From assembly GCA_963740835.1 (NCBI GenBank), contig CAVUFH010000001.1, forward strand, positions 310,001 to 374,000: 64,000 nt of DNA, in the 5' to 3' direction. The notes beneath the pieces were generated by a model, which worked only from the letters and a program-made list of their open reading frames with translations, had not been told where the DNA came from and did not search any database. This DNA is from CAVUFH01 sp963740835. GTDB lineage: Bacteria; Actinomycetota; Acidimicrobiia; IMCC26256; PALSA-610. Below, piece by piece: positions 9,687 to 19,018 of this stretch (its first letter is position 1; every line of letters starts with the position of its first letter). Made by a program: the position numbers and the translations under genes.

Positions 9687-11085
9687 GGGGGTATCCGCAT
9701 CTCTGTGTAAGTGGCGTGGCCTGATGGTGGCTGCCGGTTAGTGCCGGTGGTCGCAGGAGGGACATGCCATGACCTCATCGGATGAACTGGTGTCTGTGGA
9801 GTCCGGGGACCGCCCGCCGGTCGATCCTGAGCTCGTCGAGCGGTTGCTCGCGCAGGCGGGCGAGGGTGCCGAGCTCCTCGGCCCGGATGGGCTGTTGACG
9901 GAGCTGACGAAGTCGGTGCTTGAGCGGGCCCTGGCGGCGGAGCTGACTGATCACCTCGGCTACGAGCCACACGATCCGGGCGGACGCGGTTCGGGGAACT
10001 CCCGGAACGGCACGACCCCGAAGACGTTGCTGACCGATGTCGGCGCGGTCGATCTGCAGGTGCCGCGCGATCGGGCGGGGACGTTCGATCCGAAGCTCGT
10101 GCCGAAAGGCCAGACCCGTCTCGCCGGCTTCAACGATCGGATCATCAGCCTCTACGGGCGTGGGATGACCGTGCGCGAGGTGCAGGGACATCTCCGCGAG
10201 ATCTACGGGGTCGAGGTGTCGCCCGATCTGATCTCGACGGTCACCGACGCCGTGCTCGACGAGCTGCGCGAGTGGCAGAACCGTCCCCTCGATCCGGTCT
10301 ACCCGGTCGTGTTCTTGGACGCACTGTTCTGCAAGGTCCGCGACCAGGGCGTCGTGCGCAACAAGGCGGTCTACCTCGCCGTCGGTGTCGACACGGATGG
10401 CATCAAGCACGTGCTCGGCATGTGGATCGACACCGCCGAGGGCGCGAAGTTCTGGCTCAAGATCATGAGCGAGCTCCGCACCCGCGGCGTCGAAGACGTC
10501 ATCTTCGTCTGCTGCGACGGCCTCAAAGGCTTGCCCGAAGCGATCGAGGCGGTCTGGCCCCAGGCGGTCGTGCAGACCTGCGTCGTGCATCTCATCCGCG
10601 CCTCGTTGCGCTACTGCTCCTACAAGGAACGCAAGACAGTCGCACGCGAACTGAAAGACATCTACCGGGCCGTCAACGACACCGAAGCCCGTGACGCCCT
10701 CGACGCGTTCGCGCAGCGTTACGGCGACCGCTACGGCGGGATCGTGAAACTGTGGCGCGACAACTGGGAACACGTGATCCCGTTCATGGCGTTCCCGCCC
10801 GAGATCCGCTACGTGCTCTACACGACCAACGCGATCGAGAGCATCAACTACCAGCTCCGCAAGATCACCAAGAACCGCGGCCACTTCCCCAACGACACCG
10901 CGCTCCTCAAGTTGCTCTACCTCGGTGTCCGCAACATCAGCGGCCGCCGGCCTGGCAACCGCGGCAACACCGCAGCACACTGGACCGCGGCACTCAACGT
11001 GTTCGAGATCTACTTCCCCGGACGAATCAACCTCGGCTAACAACATGACCGCCACGACCACTTACACAGACGCGCTGACACCCTC
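9687..11085 (+). mobile_element. Intact IS256-family insertion sequence (1399 bp)
   Basis: The ends are GGGGGTATCCGCATCTCTGT (from 9687) and, on the other strand from 11085, GAGGGTGTCAGCGCGTCTGT. These match at about 21 of 28 positions, with the inner TCTGTGTAAGTGG identical. Perfect 8-bp direct repeats flank the element. It carries one full-length transposase with all catalytic residues, so it is probably still mobile. It inserted into the OrfB gene of an IS3 element. Confidence 0.92.
9769..11040 (+). CDS. IS256-family transposase
   Basis: The full-length 423-residue DDE (Transposase_mut) protein has a conserved N-terminal helix-turn region (VLERALAAELTDHLGYEPHD), NSRNGTTPKT, and catalytic Asp residues in VVFLDALFCKVRD and VCCDGLKGLPEAIEAVWP. 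The C-H signature TCVVHLIRASLRY and the catalytic Glu in TTNAIESINYQLRK follow. The length and all motifs fit an active IS256 enzyme, which works by copy-out/paste-in through a circular intermediate. It is the only unbroken gene in the transposon nest. Confidence 0.96.
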   Translation: MTSSDELVSVESGDRPPVDPELVERLLAQAGEGAELLGPDGLLTELTKSVLERALAAELTDHLGYEPHDPGGRGSGNSRNGTTPKTLLTDVGAVDLQVPRDRAGTFDPKLVPKGQTRLAGFNDRIISLYGRGMTVREVQGHLREIYGVEVSPDLISTVTDAVLDELREWQNRPLDPVYPVVFLDALFCKVRDQGVVRNKAVYLAVGVDTDGIKHVLGMWIDTAEGAKFWLKIMSELRTRGVEDVIFVCCDGLKGLPEAIEAVWPQAVVQTCVVHLIRASLRYCSYKERKTVARELKDIYRAVNDTEARDALDAFAQRYGDRYGGIVKLWRDNWEHVIPFMAFPPEIRYVLYTTNAIESINYQLRKITKNRGHFPNDTALLKLLYLGVRNISGRRPGNRGNTAAHWTAALNVFEIYFPGRINLG

Positions 11086-11093
11086 GTCGGACA
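11086..11093 (+). repeat. Target-site duplication, right copy (GTCGGACA)
   Basis: This is an exact copy of the octamer at 9679-9686, marking the right boundary of the IS256 element inside the IS3 transposase gene. Confidence 0.93.
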
Positions 11094-11953
11094 CGAACGC
11101 GGAGAACACGGTCCCCGACCAAGTCGCCACGTAGGTGAAATCGACGACCCACAGTGCGTTCGGCCGCGCCGCGGTGAAGTTCCGCTTGACCAGGTCCGGT
11201 GGCCTCACCACGGCCGGGTCTGCTTTGGTCGTCAAAAGCCCTTGTCTCGGCGCACGCCCCGCAAGCCCGCAGCACGCATGAGCCGTTCGACCTGGCAGCG
11301 GGCGACCGATCCGAGTTCGGGATACGCCCCGCGGGCTGTTCGCGGGCAAGTTCATGCCACACTTTGCGCGCCCCGTACACGCCCCGGCCGATCTTCGGGT
11401 CGCCGTGCACCCGACGGACATGCCCCAACACGACCTCATCCCGCTGCGCGCCCGCGCCGATGGGGGCCGGGTCTTCGCCGCGTAGTACGTCGACGGGGCG
11501 ATCCCACAGTCCTGCTCACGCAGCACCCTGCAGATCGGCTCGACCCCAAAGCGTTCCCGATGCGCGTCGATGAACGCGATCACCACGGCAGTCGCGGGTC
11601 GAGCTCCCGCGAAGAAACTCGACGCCGCCAACAAGATCTCATTCGCCCGCTTGAGCTCCTTGACCTCCTGCTGCAACTCTCGGATCGTCGCCGCGTCGAC
11701 CGACGAGACCCCGGGACGGCGACCCGCATCGATCTCCGCCTGCTTGCACCACCCCCGCAGCGTGTCCTTGTTGATCCCGACCCTCGGCCCGATCCGGATC
11801 ACCGCCGCGTTCAACGACAGCTCAGGCTCTTGCTCCCCGCCTCGAGCACAAGACGGACCGCGCGCTCACGAAGCTCCGGCGGATACTTCCTCGGTGCTGG
11901 CATCTGCCCACCTTTCTGTGGGATCAGAGCCTCCAGCAAACCCGGGCGCTTCA

Positions 11954-12234
11954 CAGTCACTCCGACAATCGACGTTGCTCGTTCGCAACACGCGTTTGGC
12001 CTGCAAGCGATCCGACGTCGTGGTTCGCAGAGTTCGAGAATGCGACGTCAATGGCGGCGGCGTGAAGCAAGCGTTCGACCTTCACCAACGACGCTCTGCC
12101 CTCTACTGATCGTGGCACAAGGCGGAGTGTGCACAGGGTCGGCCCGTCTCAGCGCTGCCGGTAGTCCTCTTCGCCCACGGCCATTCCAGTACTTCGGCGG
12201 GCGCTCGGAAACCTTGGCGGAGTATCTTCGTGGA
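11954..12234. other. Non-coding or decayed stretch between the transposon nest and a methyltransferase
   Basis: The 281 bp following the right end of the IS3 element contain no coding frame I can recognise on either strand. Short open frames lack a family signature or ribosome-binding site. It may be chromosomal sequence disrupted by the insertions, and it probably includes the promoter of the downstream methyltransferase. Confidence 0.4.
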
Positions 12235-13140
12235 GTGGCGCACAAAGCACGTGACGCAATCGAGGCGGCGGCCGCACGGCTGCGATCGCAAAGCAGGACG
12301 GTCGCGGGTGGGTTGCTCGGAGAGGAATTTGCACGCCGCGGGCGGAGACATGCATGGCGTGTACGGATGCACCGAGAGTTCCGAGACTTCATGATCGAGC
12401 AGGTCGGTGGCTTCTTTGTCGAGACCGATCCGGGGCCGGTCTGGTCGCGCGAAATGCTCATGCGCACGGCGGTCATGAATGAAGAACAGATCCCCGTCTC
12501 GTTGGATGCTGATCGCTTTCATGCGGTCAGCTACAAGCAACTCTTGTGGCACCTGCACGCACTCGTCGACAACTCACTGAACCTTCGCACCATTGCGTCG
12601 TTCTTCGAGTTCGGCTGTGGTTCGGCTCGGCTGATTCGTCACATGCGGAGCATCGAGGGACTCCGCCTCATGGGCAGCGACGCGATCCCCGACTCCATCG
12701 AGTGGTGCACCGAGAATGTTCCAGGAATCCGCTTCGAAGTGAACACGTACGATCCCCCGCTGACGTTCGCCAAGGACGACTCGTTCGACGTGCTGATCGC
12801 TCACTCGGTCTTCACGCACATCCCGCTCGCGACGCAGGATCGCATGGATCGACGAGCTCAGTCGCGTCCTGCGACCCGGCGGATTCGCATCGTGCACAGT
12901 GCACGGGCGCATGCACGCCGAAACGATGCTCGACGCACACAAGCGCCGCCTGCTTGCCGAGACCGGCTCACTCGAGCTCACTGGTTCGGACCGGAAGCGT
13001 CGACGTCGACCAAGGTCACGAACACCTGGGACGTCTTCCAGACGCGCGCCGAGACGATCGAGGCCTTTCGCAAGAGGTTCATCATTCGTGACTACCGGCA
13101 CGGCGGCCAAGACCTGCTGATCCTGCAGAAGCCCTCCTAG
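12235..13140 (+). CDS. Class I SAM-dependent methyltransferase (frameshifted)
   Basis: From the GTG at 12235 the protein reads VAHKARDAIEAAAARLRSQS, with a Rossmann core: TIASFFEFGCGSARLIRHMR (motif I, E/DxGCGxGR), LMGSDAIPDSIEWCTENVPG (motif II) and DDSFDVLIAHSVFTHIP (motif IV). A frameshift near 12850 moves the post-core WIDELSRVLRPGGFASCTVH into another frame, and the C-terminus NTWDVFQTRAETIEAFRKRF returns to the first. It converges on the ABC exporter gene. The substrate is unknown; the context suggests sugar or glycan methylation. The start choice is uncertain. Confidence 0.75.
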   Translation: MAHKARDAIEAAAARLRSQSRTVAGGLLGEEFARRGRRHAWRVRMHREFRDFMIEQVGGFFVETDPGPVWSREMLMRTAVMNEEQIPVSLDADRFHAVSYKQLLWHLHALVDNSLNLRTIASFFEFGCGSARLIRHMRSIEGLRLMGSDAIPDSIEWCTENVPGIRFEVNTYDPPLTFAKDDSFDVLIAHSVFTHIPLATQDRMDRRAQSRPATRRIRIVHSARAHARRNDARRTQAPPACRDRLTRAHWFGPEASTSTKVTNTWDVFQTRAETIEAFRKRFIIRDYRHGGQDLLILQKPS

Positions 13141-13162
13141 GGGTGCCGCGCGGGCCTTGTGC

Positions 13163-15022
13163 TCACATCGCGACGCGATCGGTATTCACTGGTACTTCGC
13201 GGACGCCACCTCGTTCGACCCTCACGATCCGATCACAGACCTCGAGTGTCGCCGGCCGGTGCGCGATCAGCACGAGCGTGGTGGCGCCGCGCAGCTCCAT
13301 GAGCGTCTGGCGGAACAGTTGTTCGGATCGCTGGTCGAGCGCGCTCGTGGGCTCGTCGAGGACGAGCATTTGCGGCCGGCCGATCAGCGCGCGGGCGATG
13401 CCGAGCCGCTGGCGCTGACCGCCCGAGAGGTCGCGAGCTCCGGGACCGATCTCGGTCGCGTAGCCGTCGGGCAAGGCCATGATCTCGTCGTGCACATGGG
13501 CGGCGCGGGCCGCTTGCTCGACGTCAACGTCCGAGAAGTCGGTCCGGTAGAAGCGGATGTTGTCGGCCACGCTCCCGCGAATCAGTTGGTTGTCTTGCGG
13601 CACCATCGCCACGAGATGCGACCAGGACATCGGCGAGATGGTGCGGAGGTCGACGCTATTCACCGCGATGCCCCCTCCGGTGGGGAGATACAACCGGAGC
13701 AGCAGTTTGACGAGCGTGCTCTTGCCGCTACCCGACGGGCCCACAAAACCCACCGCATCGCCCGGCTGGATCGCGAGGTTGACATCGACCAGTACCGGTT
13801 GCCCCGCGACGTACTCGAAATTGACGTCTTCGAACGCCACGACTCCGAGCGACTGGACGTCCTCGCTCCCCGGCGGAATCGGATGCGCGTGCAGGTCTCC
13901 GATCTCCTGCTCGAGCCGTTCGACGTACGGAGAGAACTGGAGGATCGACTGGGTCGAGTTCTGGAGCTGCCGCGCGTACGCGAGCGCACGGACGAGCAGC
14001 AGAATCAGCGGGCCGATGACGCCGAGGTCTGCGTAGTTCGCGGAGTGCAGTATCCAGATGATGCCGACGACCAGACCCAACGCGCAGTACTGGAAGAACA
14101 TCGGTGTGAGCTTGTAGACGAGTCGCACCCGCTGCAGTGCAGTGCCCGCGCCGACGGCCTCGTGCTTTCGGGCCGCGGTGACGGCATCGCCGACGTCGAA
14201 CGTCGCAATCTCTGCCGACACGCGCGCGGTTTGGGCGATCGCGGACGCGTACTCGTGGTTGAGCGCCGCGTAGCGGAGGGAGCTCCGCTTGAGCGTCCGC
14301 GTCAGCGGCCGGAGGACCAATGCAACGACGGCGAGGCCGGCACATGCGATGAGCGCGACCCATTGCGCGATGAAAACCGCGGTCACGGCGAGGATCACGA
14401 GACCCGAGACACAGACAACGACCGTTGTCAGCATGAAGATCACTGCCTCGTTCATGTGGCAGTAACTCATCATGATGTCTTGCAAGTGGCCTTCGGGCTG
14501 CGTCGACCGGAAAGACCACGAAGCGTGGAGATACGCGTCGATGAGGCGCCCGCGCGCCCGCAGAAGTGTCAGACGCGACATCGTTGCCGAAGACGTCGAC
14601 AGCGGAATGTTCACGAGGATGACCGCGACGAGCACGACCACCGCGGCCGCGACGAGCTGTTCGAAGTCGAGGCGGTGATGCCCGAATGGGCCGAGCCCCG
14701 CATTCATGTGCTCTTCGCCGCTCGTCATGAGCACTGCGGTGCGAGCAACCAGGTACAGCAATGCGGTATCGAGGAGCCCGGCGATGACGCTCAGGAACGA
14801 GACGAACGCAAACCGGCGCCGATACGCCGACACCGCGATCTTGGTTCCCCGGAGCACCGGCGACCGCCGTGTGAAGCGACCGAACCTGACGCCGCCAACG
14901 GAGTCGGTCAGTGGCGCGCGAACTGGCACCGGCTGGAACTGCGGTGCAGTGCTGCCCACGACATCACGCGTAGTCGTGCCGGGGTCGGCTCCGGACGGTT
15001 CGTGATCGGCGCGGTCCGTCAT
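13163..15022 (-). CDS. ABC exporter, fused membrane and ATPase domains
   Basis: This intact 619-residue half-transporter has six predicted membrane helices between about residues 70 and 345. The nucleotide-binding domain has Walker A GPSGSGKST (about 428-436), a Q-loop in VAMVPQDNQL, signature LSGGQRQRLG (about 532-541), Walker B MLVLDEPTSALD and H-loop IAHRP. The length and type fit exporters of the MsbA/PglK class that flip lipid-linked oligosaccharides or export lipids. Its ATG overlaps the stop of the secreted repeat protein gene as ATGA, and it is the last gene of the glycan operon. It probably flips the glycan product; peptide or lipid export is also possible. Confidence 0.88.
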   Translation of the reverse strand: MTDRADHEPSGADPGTTTRDVVGSTAPQFQPVPVRAPLTDSVGGVRFGRFTRRSPVLRGTKIAVSAYRRRFAFVSFLSVIAGLLDTALLYLVARTAVLMTSGEEHMNAGLGPFGHHRLDFEQLVAAAVVVLVAVILVNIPLSTSSATMSRLTLLRARGRLIDAYLHASWSFRSTQPEGHLQDIMMSYCHMNEAVIFMLTTVVVCVSGLVILAVTAVFIAQWVALIACAGLAVVALVLRPLTRTLKRSSLRYAALNHEYASAIAQTARVSAEIATFDVGDAVTAARKHEAVGAGTALQRVRLVYKLTPMFFQYCALGLVVGIIWILHSANYADLGVIGPLILLLVRALAYARQLQNSTQSILQFSPYVERLEQEIGDLHAHPIPPGSEDVQSLGVVAFEDVNFEYVAGQPVLVDVNLAIQPGDAVGFVGPSGSGKSTLVKLLLRLYLPTGGGIAVNSVDLRTISPMSWSHLVAMVPQDNQLIRGSVADNIRFYRTDFSDVDVEQAARAAHVHDEIMALPDGYATEIGPGARDLSGGQRQRLGIARALIGRPQMLVLDEPTSALDQRSEQLFRQTLMELRGATTLVLIAHRPATLEVCDRIVRVERGGVREVPVNTDRVAM

Positions 15023-18000
15023 CCGCCGGTCACGGGTGTAACGGTGACGTTGCCGAACTGAGCGTCGACATGGTGTGCGATGAGCACGACGCTACCCGTC
15101 GGCGGCCCGGCGTCCTCCAGGATCGTCAGATCCCAGGTCGCTGGTTCCGCCTGACCTTGCGGCCAGACCTTCATGGAGTACTGGACGCCGCCGGCGACCG
15201 TCTGCGACCGCGCCTTGTAGATGTACGTCTGGTCGAACGCGATCTGGAACCGGTGATGCCGGACGAGCGGCGAGTCGTTGTTCCCGTGCAGCTCGAAGCT
15301 TCGGGCTTGTCGTCCAGCGGTACCAAGTGAACGCACCGGTCGGGTACCAGTAGTAGCCCGGCTGCTCACTCGCCTTCGGCTGGTGGCCCCGCCAATTGAG
15401 CCCGAGACCGATGAGCGCGGCGCCGCTCGTGGACGAAGAGTTGTGACCTGGCCCCAATCCGTGCACGGTGAACGGCACGGTCACGTCGTAGTCGTGCCAG
15501 CTCACGTCGCCGATGGCGACGAGGCGGTCGTAGCCCGTCTCGACCGGCCGGATCGTGTTGCCGTCGACCGCCCACTTGCCGTCGACGACCTGCGCCTGAT
15601 CGTTCACCTTCGACGCCGCCGACCAGTTCGTGGAATACGGAACTGTCTGGGTGTTCACGACGCGTTGGATCTGCACGTCAGAAGTGTTCAAGTTGCCGAG
15701 GTTGTCGCGCGCGGTCAGGTGGACCGTGTTGTTTCCGACGTTCAGCTCGGAATACAGGATGTCGGCGTTGAAGTCGCCGGGCGACCAGACCCGCCGCAGC
15801 GTCGGGCCGATCGTGAGCGATCGGTCCGCTCCGCCGTTCAGCGAGTACCGGATCCACGAGACGCCATCCGGATCGGCGACGTTGCCCAGCAGGTTGTACC
15901 GCTCCTGCGATTGACCGTGCGCACCCGCGACCTGGGTGTTCCCGTACCAGATGTTGATCGTCGGGCCGAGTGACGAGATGGTCGTGAACGTCGCGTCCGG
16001 CCGCGTGCTCGTGAAGCCGGCGCCGTCGGTCGAGGCGACTTGATAGTGGTACGTGGTGGCCGCCTGGAGTCCGGTGACCGACACGGAATGGCTGAAGGTG
16101 AGCGTCGCCGAGCCGAAGTTTCCCAGCTCGTAGTTCGTGGTCGGGCCGGCCATGACCGATGACGTCGCGGGCTCGTTGGTGGTCCAGGTGACGACGGCCG
16201 ACGTGGCCGACGGCGTGACGACCACGTTGGTGATGACCGGTGGTGTCGTGTCGGTCGCGAAGTTCGCGGTGACCGACTTGTCGGCGTTCATGACGACGAC
16301 GACGGGGTTTTGCGCGCCGGTCACGTCGCCGCTCCAGCCCGTGAATTGATTGCGAGCTGCGGGAACTGCCGACAACGTGACCTGCTCGCCTTCGACGTAG
16401 TCAGGCTTGTCGGGCGAACGGGAGACGCTGCCGTTGCCCACGACCGAGGTCGTCAGCTGATGGTGGGGCAAGGCGCTCGTGTCGTCTTCGGGGATGACCG
16501 GGTTTGAGGTGTCGAACACGTAGTCGACCAGCGCGGTGTACGCCGGCACCGGGCTCCCCGAGTTCGCCACGAACGGTCCGACTTGGTTGACCGTGAGCGC
16601 AGTCGAGAAGCTTCCTGCCAGCGTCCACGAGGTCCCGCTGCCCGACGTGGACAAGGTCCAGGTGCTTCCGGCCCGCGCCACGCGCATGTACGCCGATGCC
16701 GATCCGATCGCCGCCGTCTTGTTGATCTTCTGCGTCGTCTTGGATCCGGTCGTCGACCCCGCCCACGCCACGGTCGACGTCCCCGTCGAGTGGACGTCGA
16801 ACCGCAACCAATTGCCGGAGTCCTGTTGCACGATCAAACCTTGCGTCTGATACCTCGCCGACGGCAGCGAATCGAACTTGACCTCGGCGGTGAAGTCCTG
16901 GTTCGCCGCCGGCTGCATCACGCGCAACGCATTGTCGGTATTGAACGCATCGTGCGCGACCCCACCCGGCACACTCAACGACAGACGGGCATCCGAAGTG
17001 CCGGCACCCGTCATCGAAACGGTGCCATCGCCCTGCGGATCGACGACCGACCACGTGCTCCCGAGCGATGGGCGATTGAAGTCATCTGACACGAACGCGG
17101 GCGAGGAGGTGCCGGCAGTGAAGGTACCGACGACCGACTTGTTCGTGTCCATGACGACCACGGTCGATGTCGAGGTGCCCGACGCGTCGCCGGACCAACC
17201 GGCGAACGTCGCGCCGGGGCCGGGAACCGCCGTGAGCGAGACCGACTCACTGGCTGCGTAGGACGGCTTGTCGGGGAACGCGTAATCGTCCCGGGACCGA
17301 CGGCCGAGCTCGTGAGGGTGAAAACGCCCGGGTTGCCGGGACCGTCTTCGGGGATGACCGGGCTTGAGGTGTCGAACACGTAGTCGACCAGCGCGGTGTA
17401 CGCCGGCACCGGGCTCCCCGAGTTCGCCACGAACGGTCCGACTTGGTTGACCGTGAGCGCAGTCGAGAAGCTTCCTGCCAGCGTCCACGAGGTCCCGGTG
17501 CCCGACGTGGACAAGCTCCAGGTGCTTCCGGCCCGCGCCACGCGCATGTACGCCGAAGCAGATCCGATCGCCGCCGTCTTGTTGATCTTCTGCGTCGTCG
17601 TGGATCCGGTCGTCGACCCCGCCCACGCCACGGTCGACGTCCCCGTCGAGTGGACGTCGAACCGCAACCAATTGCTCGGGTCCTGCTGCACGATCAATCC
17701 TTGCGTCTGATACTTCGCCGACGGCAGCGAATCGAACTTGACGCTCGGCGGTGAAGTCCTGGTTGACCGCCGGCTGCATCACGCGCAACGCATTGTCGGT
17801 ATTGAACGCATCGTGCGCGATCCCGCCCGGCACACTCAACGACAGACGGGCATCCGAAGTGCCGGCACCCGTCATCGAAACGGTGCCATCGCCCTGCGGA
17901 TCGACAACCGACCACGTGCTGCCCAACGTCGATCGGTTGAAGTCATCCGACACGAAGGCCGGACCGTCCGCGTGCGCCGATTGCACGCCCACCGACGCGG

Positions 18001-18067
18001 TGATCAACGCGACCAGCAATACGGCTACAACACTTGTCCGCTTCATCGGTCCGCCCGTTCGCGCCAT
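15019..18067 (-). CDS. Large secreted multidomain protein (frameshifted): two lectin-like repeats, InlB-type repeats, FN3
   Basis: The N-terminus MKRTSVVAVLLVALITASVG with AHA is a signal peptide (ATG at 18046; an in-frame ATG at 18067 adds seven residues). Next come two nearly identical domains starting FVSDDFNR and including GTVSMTGAGTSDARLSLSVP, which resemble concanavalin-like/DUF1349 carbohydrate-binding folds. InlB-type repeats follow (TFAGWSGDASGTSTSTVVVM; QFTGWSGDVTGAQNPVVVVM), then an FN3 domain (PPVITNVVVTPSATSAVVTW). The last part is an Ig-like and sandwich region (NTVHLTARDNLGNLNTSDVQ; GHQPKASEQPGYYWYPTGAF). Frameshifts lie near 17745, 17285 and 15330. It is probably a cell-surface glycan-binding or adhesion protein. 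Confidence 0.78.
16486..17096 (-). repeat. Long intragenic repeat, copy 2
   Basis: This stretch of about 610 bp is nearly identical to 17346-17957 at an offset of 860-861 bp; the visible differences are scattered single bases. Both encode the same lectin-like domain (from DDFNR to VDYVFDTS). The low divergence at DNA level points to recent duplication or gene conversion. Confidence 0.9.
17346..17957 (-). repeat. Long intragenic repeat, copy 1
   Basis: This partner of 16486-17096 encodes the first lectin-like domain after the signal peptide. It contains one extra base near 17745 relative to copy 2, which is exactly the frameshift that breaks the reading frame, so copy 2 shows what the correct sequence should be. 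Confidence 0.9.
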
Positions 18068-18093
18068 CGTCTCAACCCGCCACTCGCCCGAAT

Positions 18094-19018
18094 TCACATT
18101 CTGCCCCGCGACGCCGTGCGAGTCAGCCCGAGATGTTCCAAACTCTTTACTTTCGTACCGGCCTCGTGCCCCAGCGTCGCCCGGTTTCTTCCCGCCCACG
18201 AGGTGAGGGCTCCGAAGGCGCGGGCGCGATCCGACCAGCTGATCGGCGCCGTCCAGATCGACGCGGCGTACTCACGCAAAATCCTCCAGCGTGGCGACGT
18301 GCGTTGGGGCGCTCGTGAAGGGTCGAACCAGACGTTCCTGGCGCGATCGTCCGAATACTGGTGCACCGACCGGTCTGCATGCTGCCGGTGCAAGAAGAGC
18401 GGCTCATCCAGTTCGTGGAAACGGCCCCGCAGAGCAAGCTGCAGGAACAGCGTGCGGTCCGACCCTGTGTACGAACCAATCATCGAGGTCCCCGAAAGGG
18501 TGTTGGTGCGCATCAGCCCGAAGCTCTCGAAGCACGGACTCTGCGTGCGCAGCATCGAACGGGCCCGCTGCCCGGCACGCGCCTCCGTTGCGTACGCGAG
18601 GGAAGGAAACGTGGCCACCGTGCGACTGGTCTCGTCGATCTCGAGCGCTCGTGGGAACACGAGGCTCACGTCCGGTTCCGCATCCAGCACCTCGACGCAC
18701 CGCCCGACGAATCCAGGTGCACAAACGTCGTCGTGTGCGGCCCACTTGAAGTACTCGCCGCGTGCGACGTTGACGAGGAGGTTGTAGTTCGGCGCGGCAC
18801 CGATGTTCGATCGTATTGCGGCGGTACTCGACGCGCGTGTCGGTCGCTCGGCGTACTTCCGCGCGATCTCCGCCGTCGCATCGGTGGAGGCGTTGTCGGA
18901 GATGATGAGTTCGAAGTCCTCGAAGTGCTGCGCCGAGGATCGATTCGATCGCCTCTGCGAGATATCGCTCCCCGTTGTAGACGGGCAGGCCGATCGTGAC
19001 GCGTGGAGTTCGAGTCAC
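18094..19018 (-). CDS. Family 2 glycosyltransferase (frameshifted)
   Basis: It starts at GTG 19018 as MTRTPRVTIGLPVYNGERYL, the GT2 nucleotide-binding strand. After a frameshift near 18930 it continues FEDFELIISDNASTDATAEI (first DxS/T block), and then, after a further indel, NYNLLVNVARGEYFKWAAHD with the metal-binding DD. The C-terminal half includes MIGSYTGSDRTLFLQLALRG. The start overlaps the oxygenase stop as GTGA. It is a cytoplasmic inverting glycosyltransferase that probably builds the glycan exported by the downstream ABC protein. Acceptor and donor are unknown. Confidence 0.78.

Larger units (their letters stand above)
9212..11903 (-). pseudogene. IS3-family OrfA-OrfB transposase, disrupted
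   Basis: OrfA begins at ATG 11903 (MPAPRKYPPELRERAVRLVL) and, after a frameshift near 11835, continues LNAAVIRIGPRVGINKDTLR to the leucine-zipper-like VKELKRANEILL. OrfB follows with FIDAHRERFGVEPICRVLRE, then pieces in different frames (RRVHGDPKIGRGVYGARKVW; NALWVVDFTYVATW, containing the first catalytic Asp). IS256 interrupts the reading frame at SAFVSD. The rest, VCSRRIVGWRTKATMPTDLP, HHSDAGSQYTAIRYSD and LAESVIGLYKTE (catalytic Asp and Glu), then NEIRLHGEIGHVPPVEFEAA, ends at 9212. Several frameshifts plus the insertion make it non-functional as read. Confidence 0.8.
9197..11953 (-). mobile_element. IS3-family element B, interrupted by IS256
   Basis: The left end TGAAGCGCCCCGGGTTTAGT (from 9197) and the right end, read on the minus strand from 11953 as TGAAGCGCCCGGGTTTGCTG, are imperfect inverted repeats of about 25 bp. 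Inside are OrfA/OrfB-type transposase sequences on the minus strand, split at 9679-11093 by the IS256 element. A second partial copy of the end sequence (GTGAACGCCCGGGTTT, from 9181) sits just outside the left end. No clear 3-bp target duplication was found. Confidence 0.75.

Noticed and set aside
9775..11061. A 428-residue open frame antisense to the IS256 transposase
   Set aside because: It is composed of low-information Arg/Asp/Val-rich sequence with no family match; the sense frame has all DDE motifs.
9702..11070. IS256 boundaries set at the TCTGTGTAAGTGG repeats only
   Set aside because: Those give no target duplication. Extending outward by 15 bases gives matching longer TIRs and a perfect 8-bp duplication, so the outer boundaries were used.
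13157..15061. A 634-residue open frame antisense to the ABC exporter
   Set aside because: The sense strand has complete Walker A, signature and Walker B motifs; the antisense frame has no recognisable domain.
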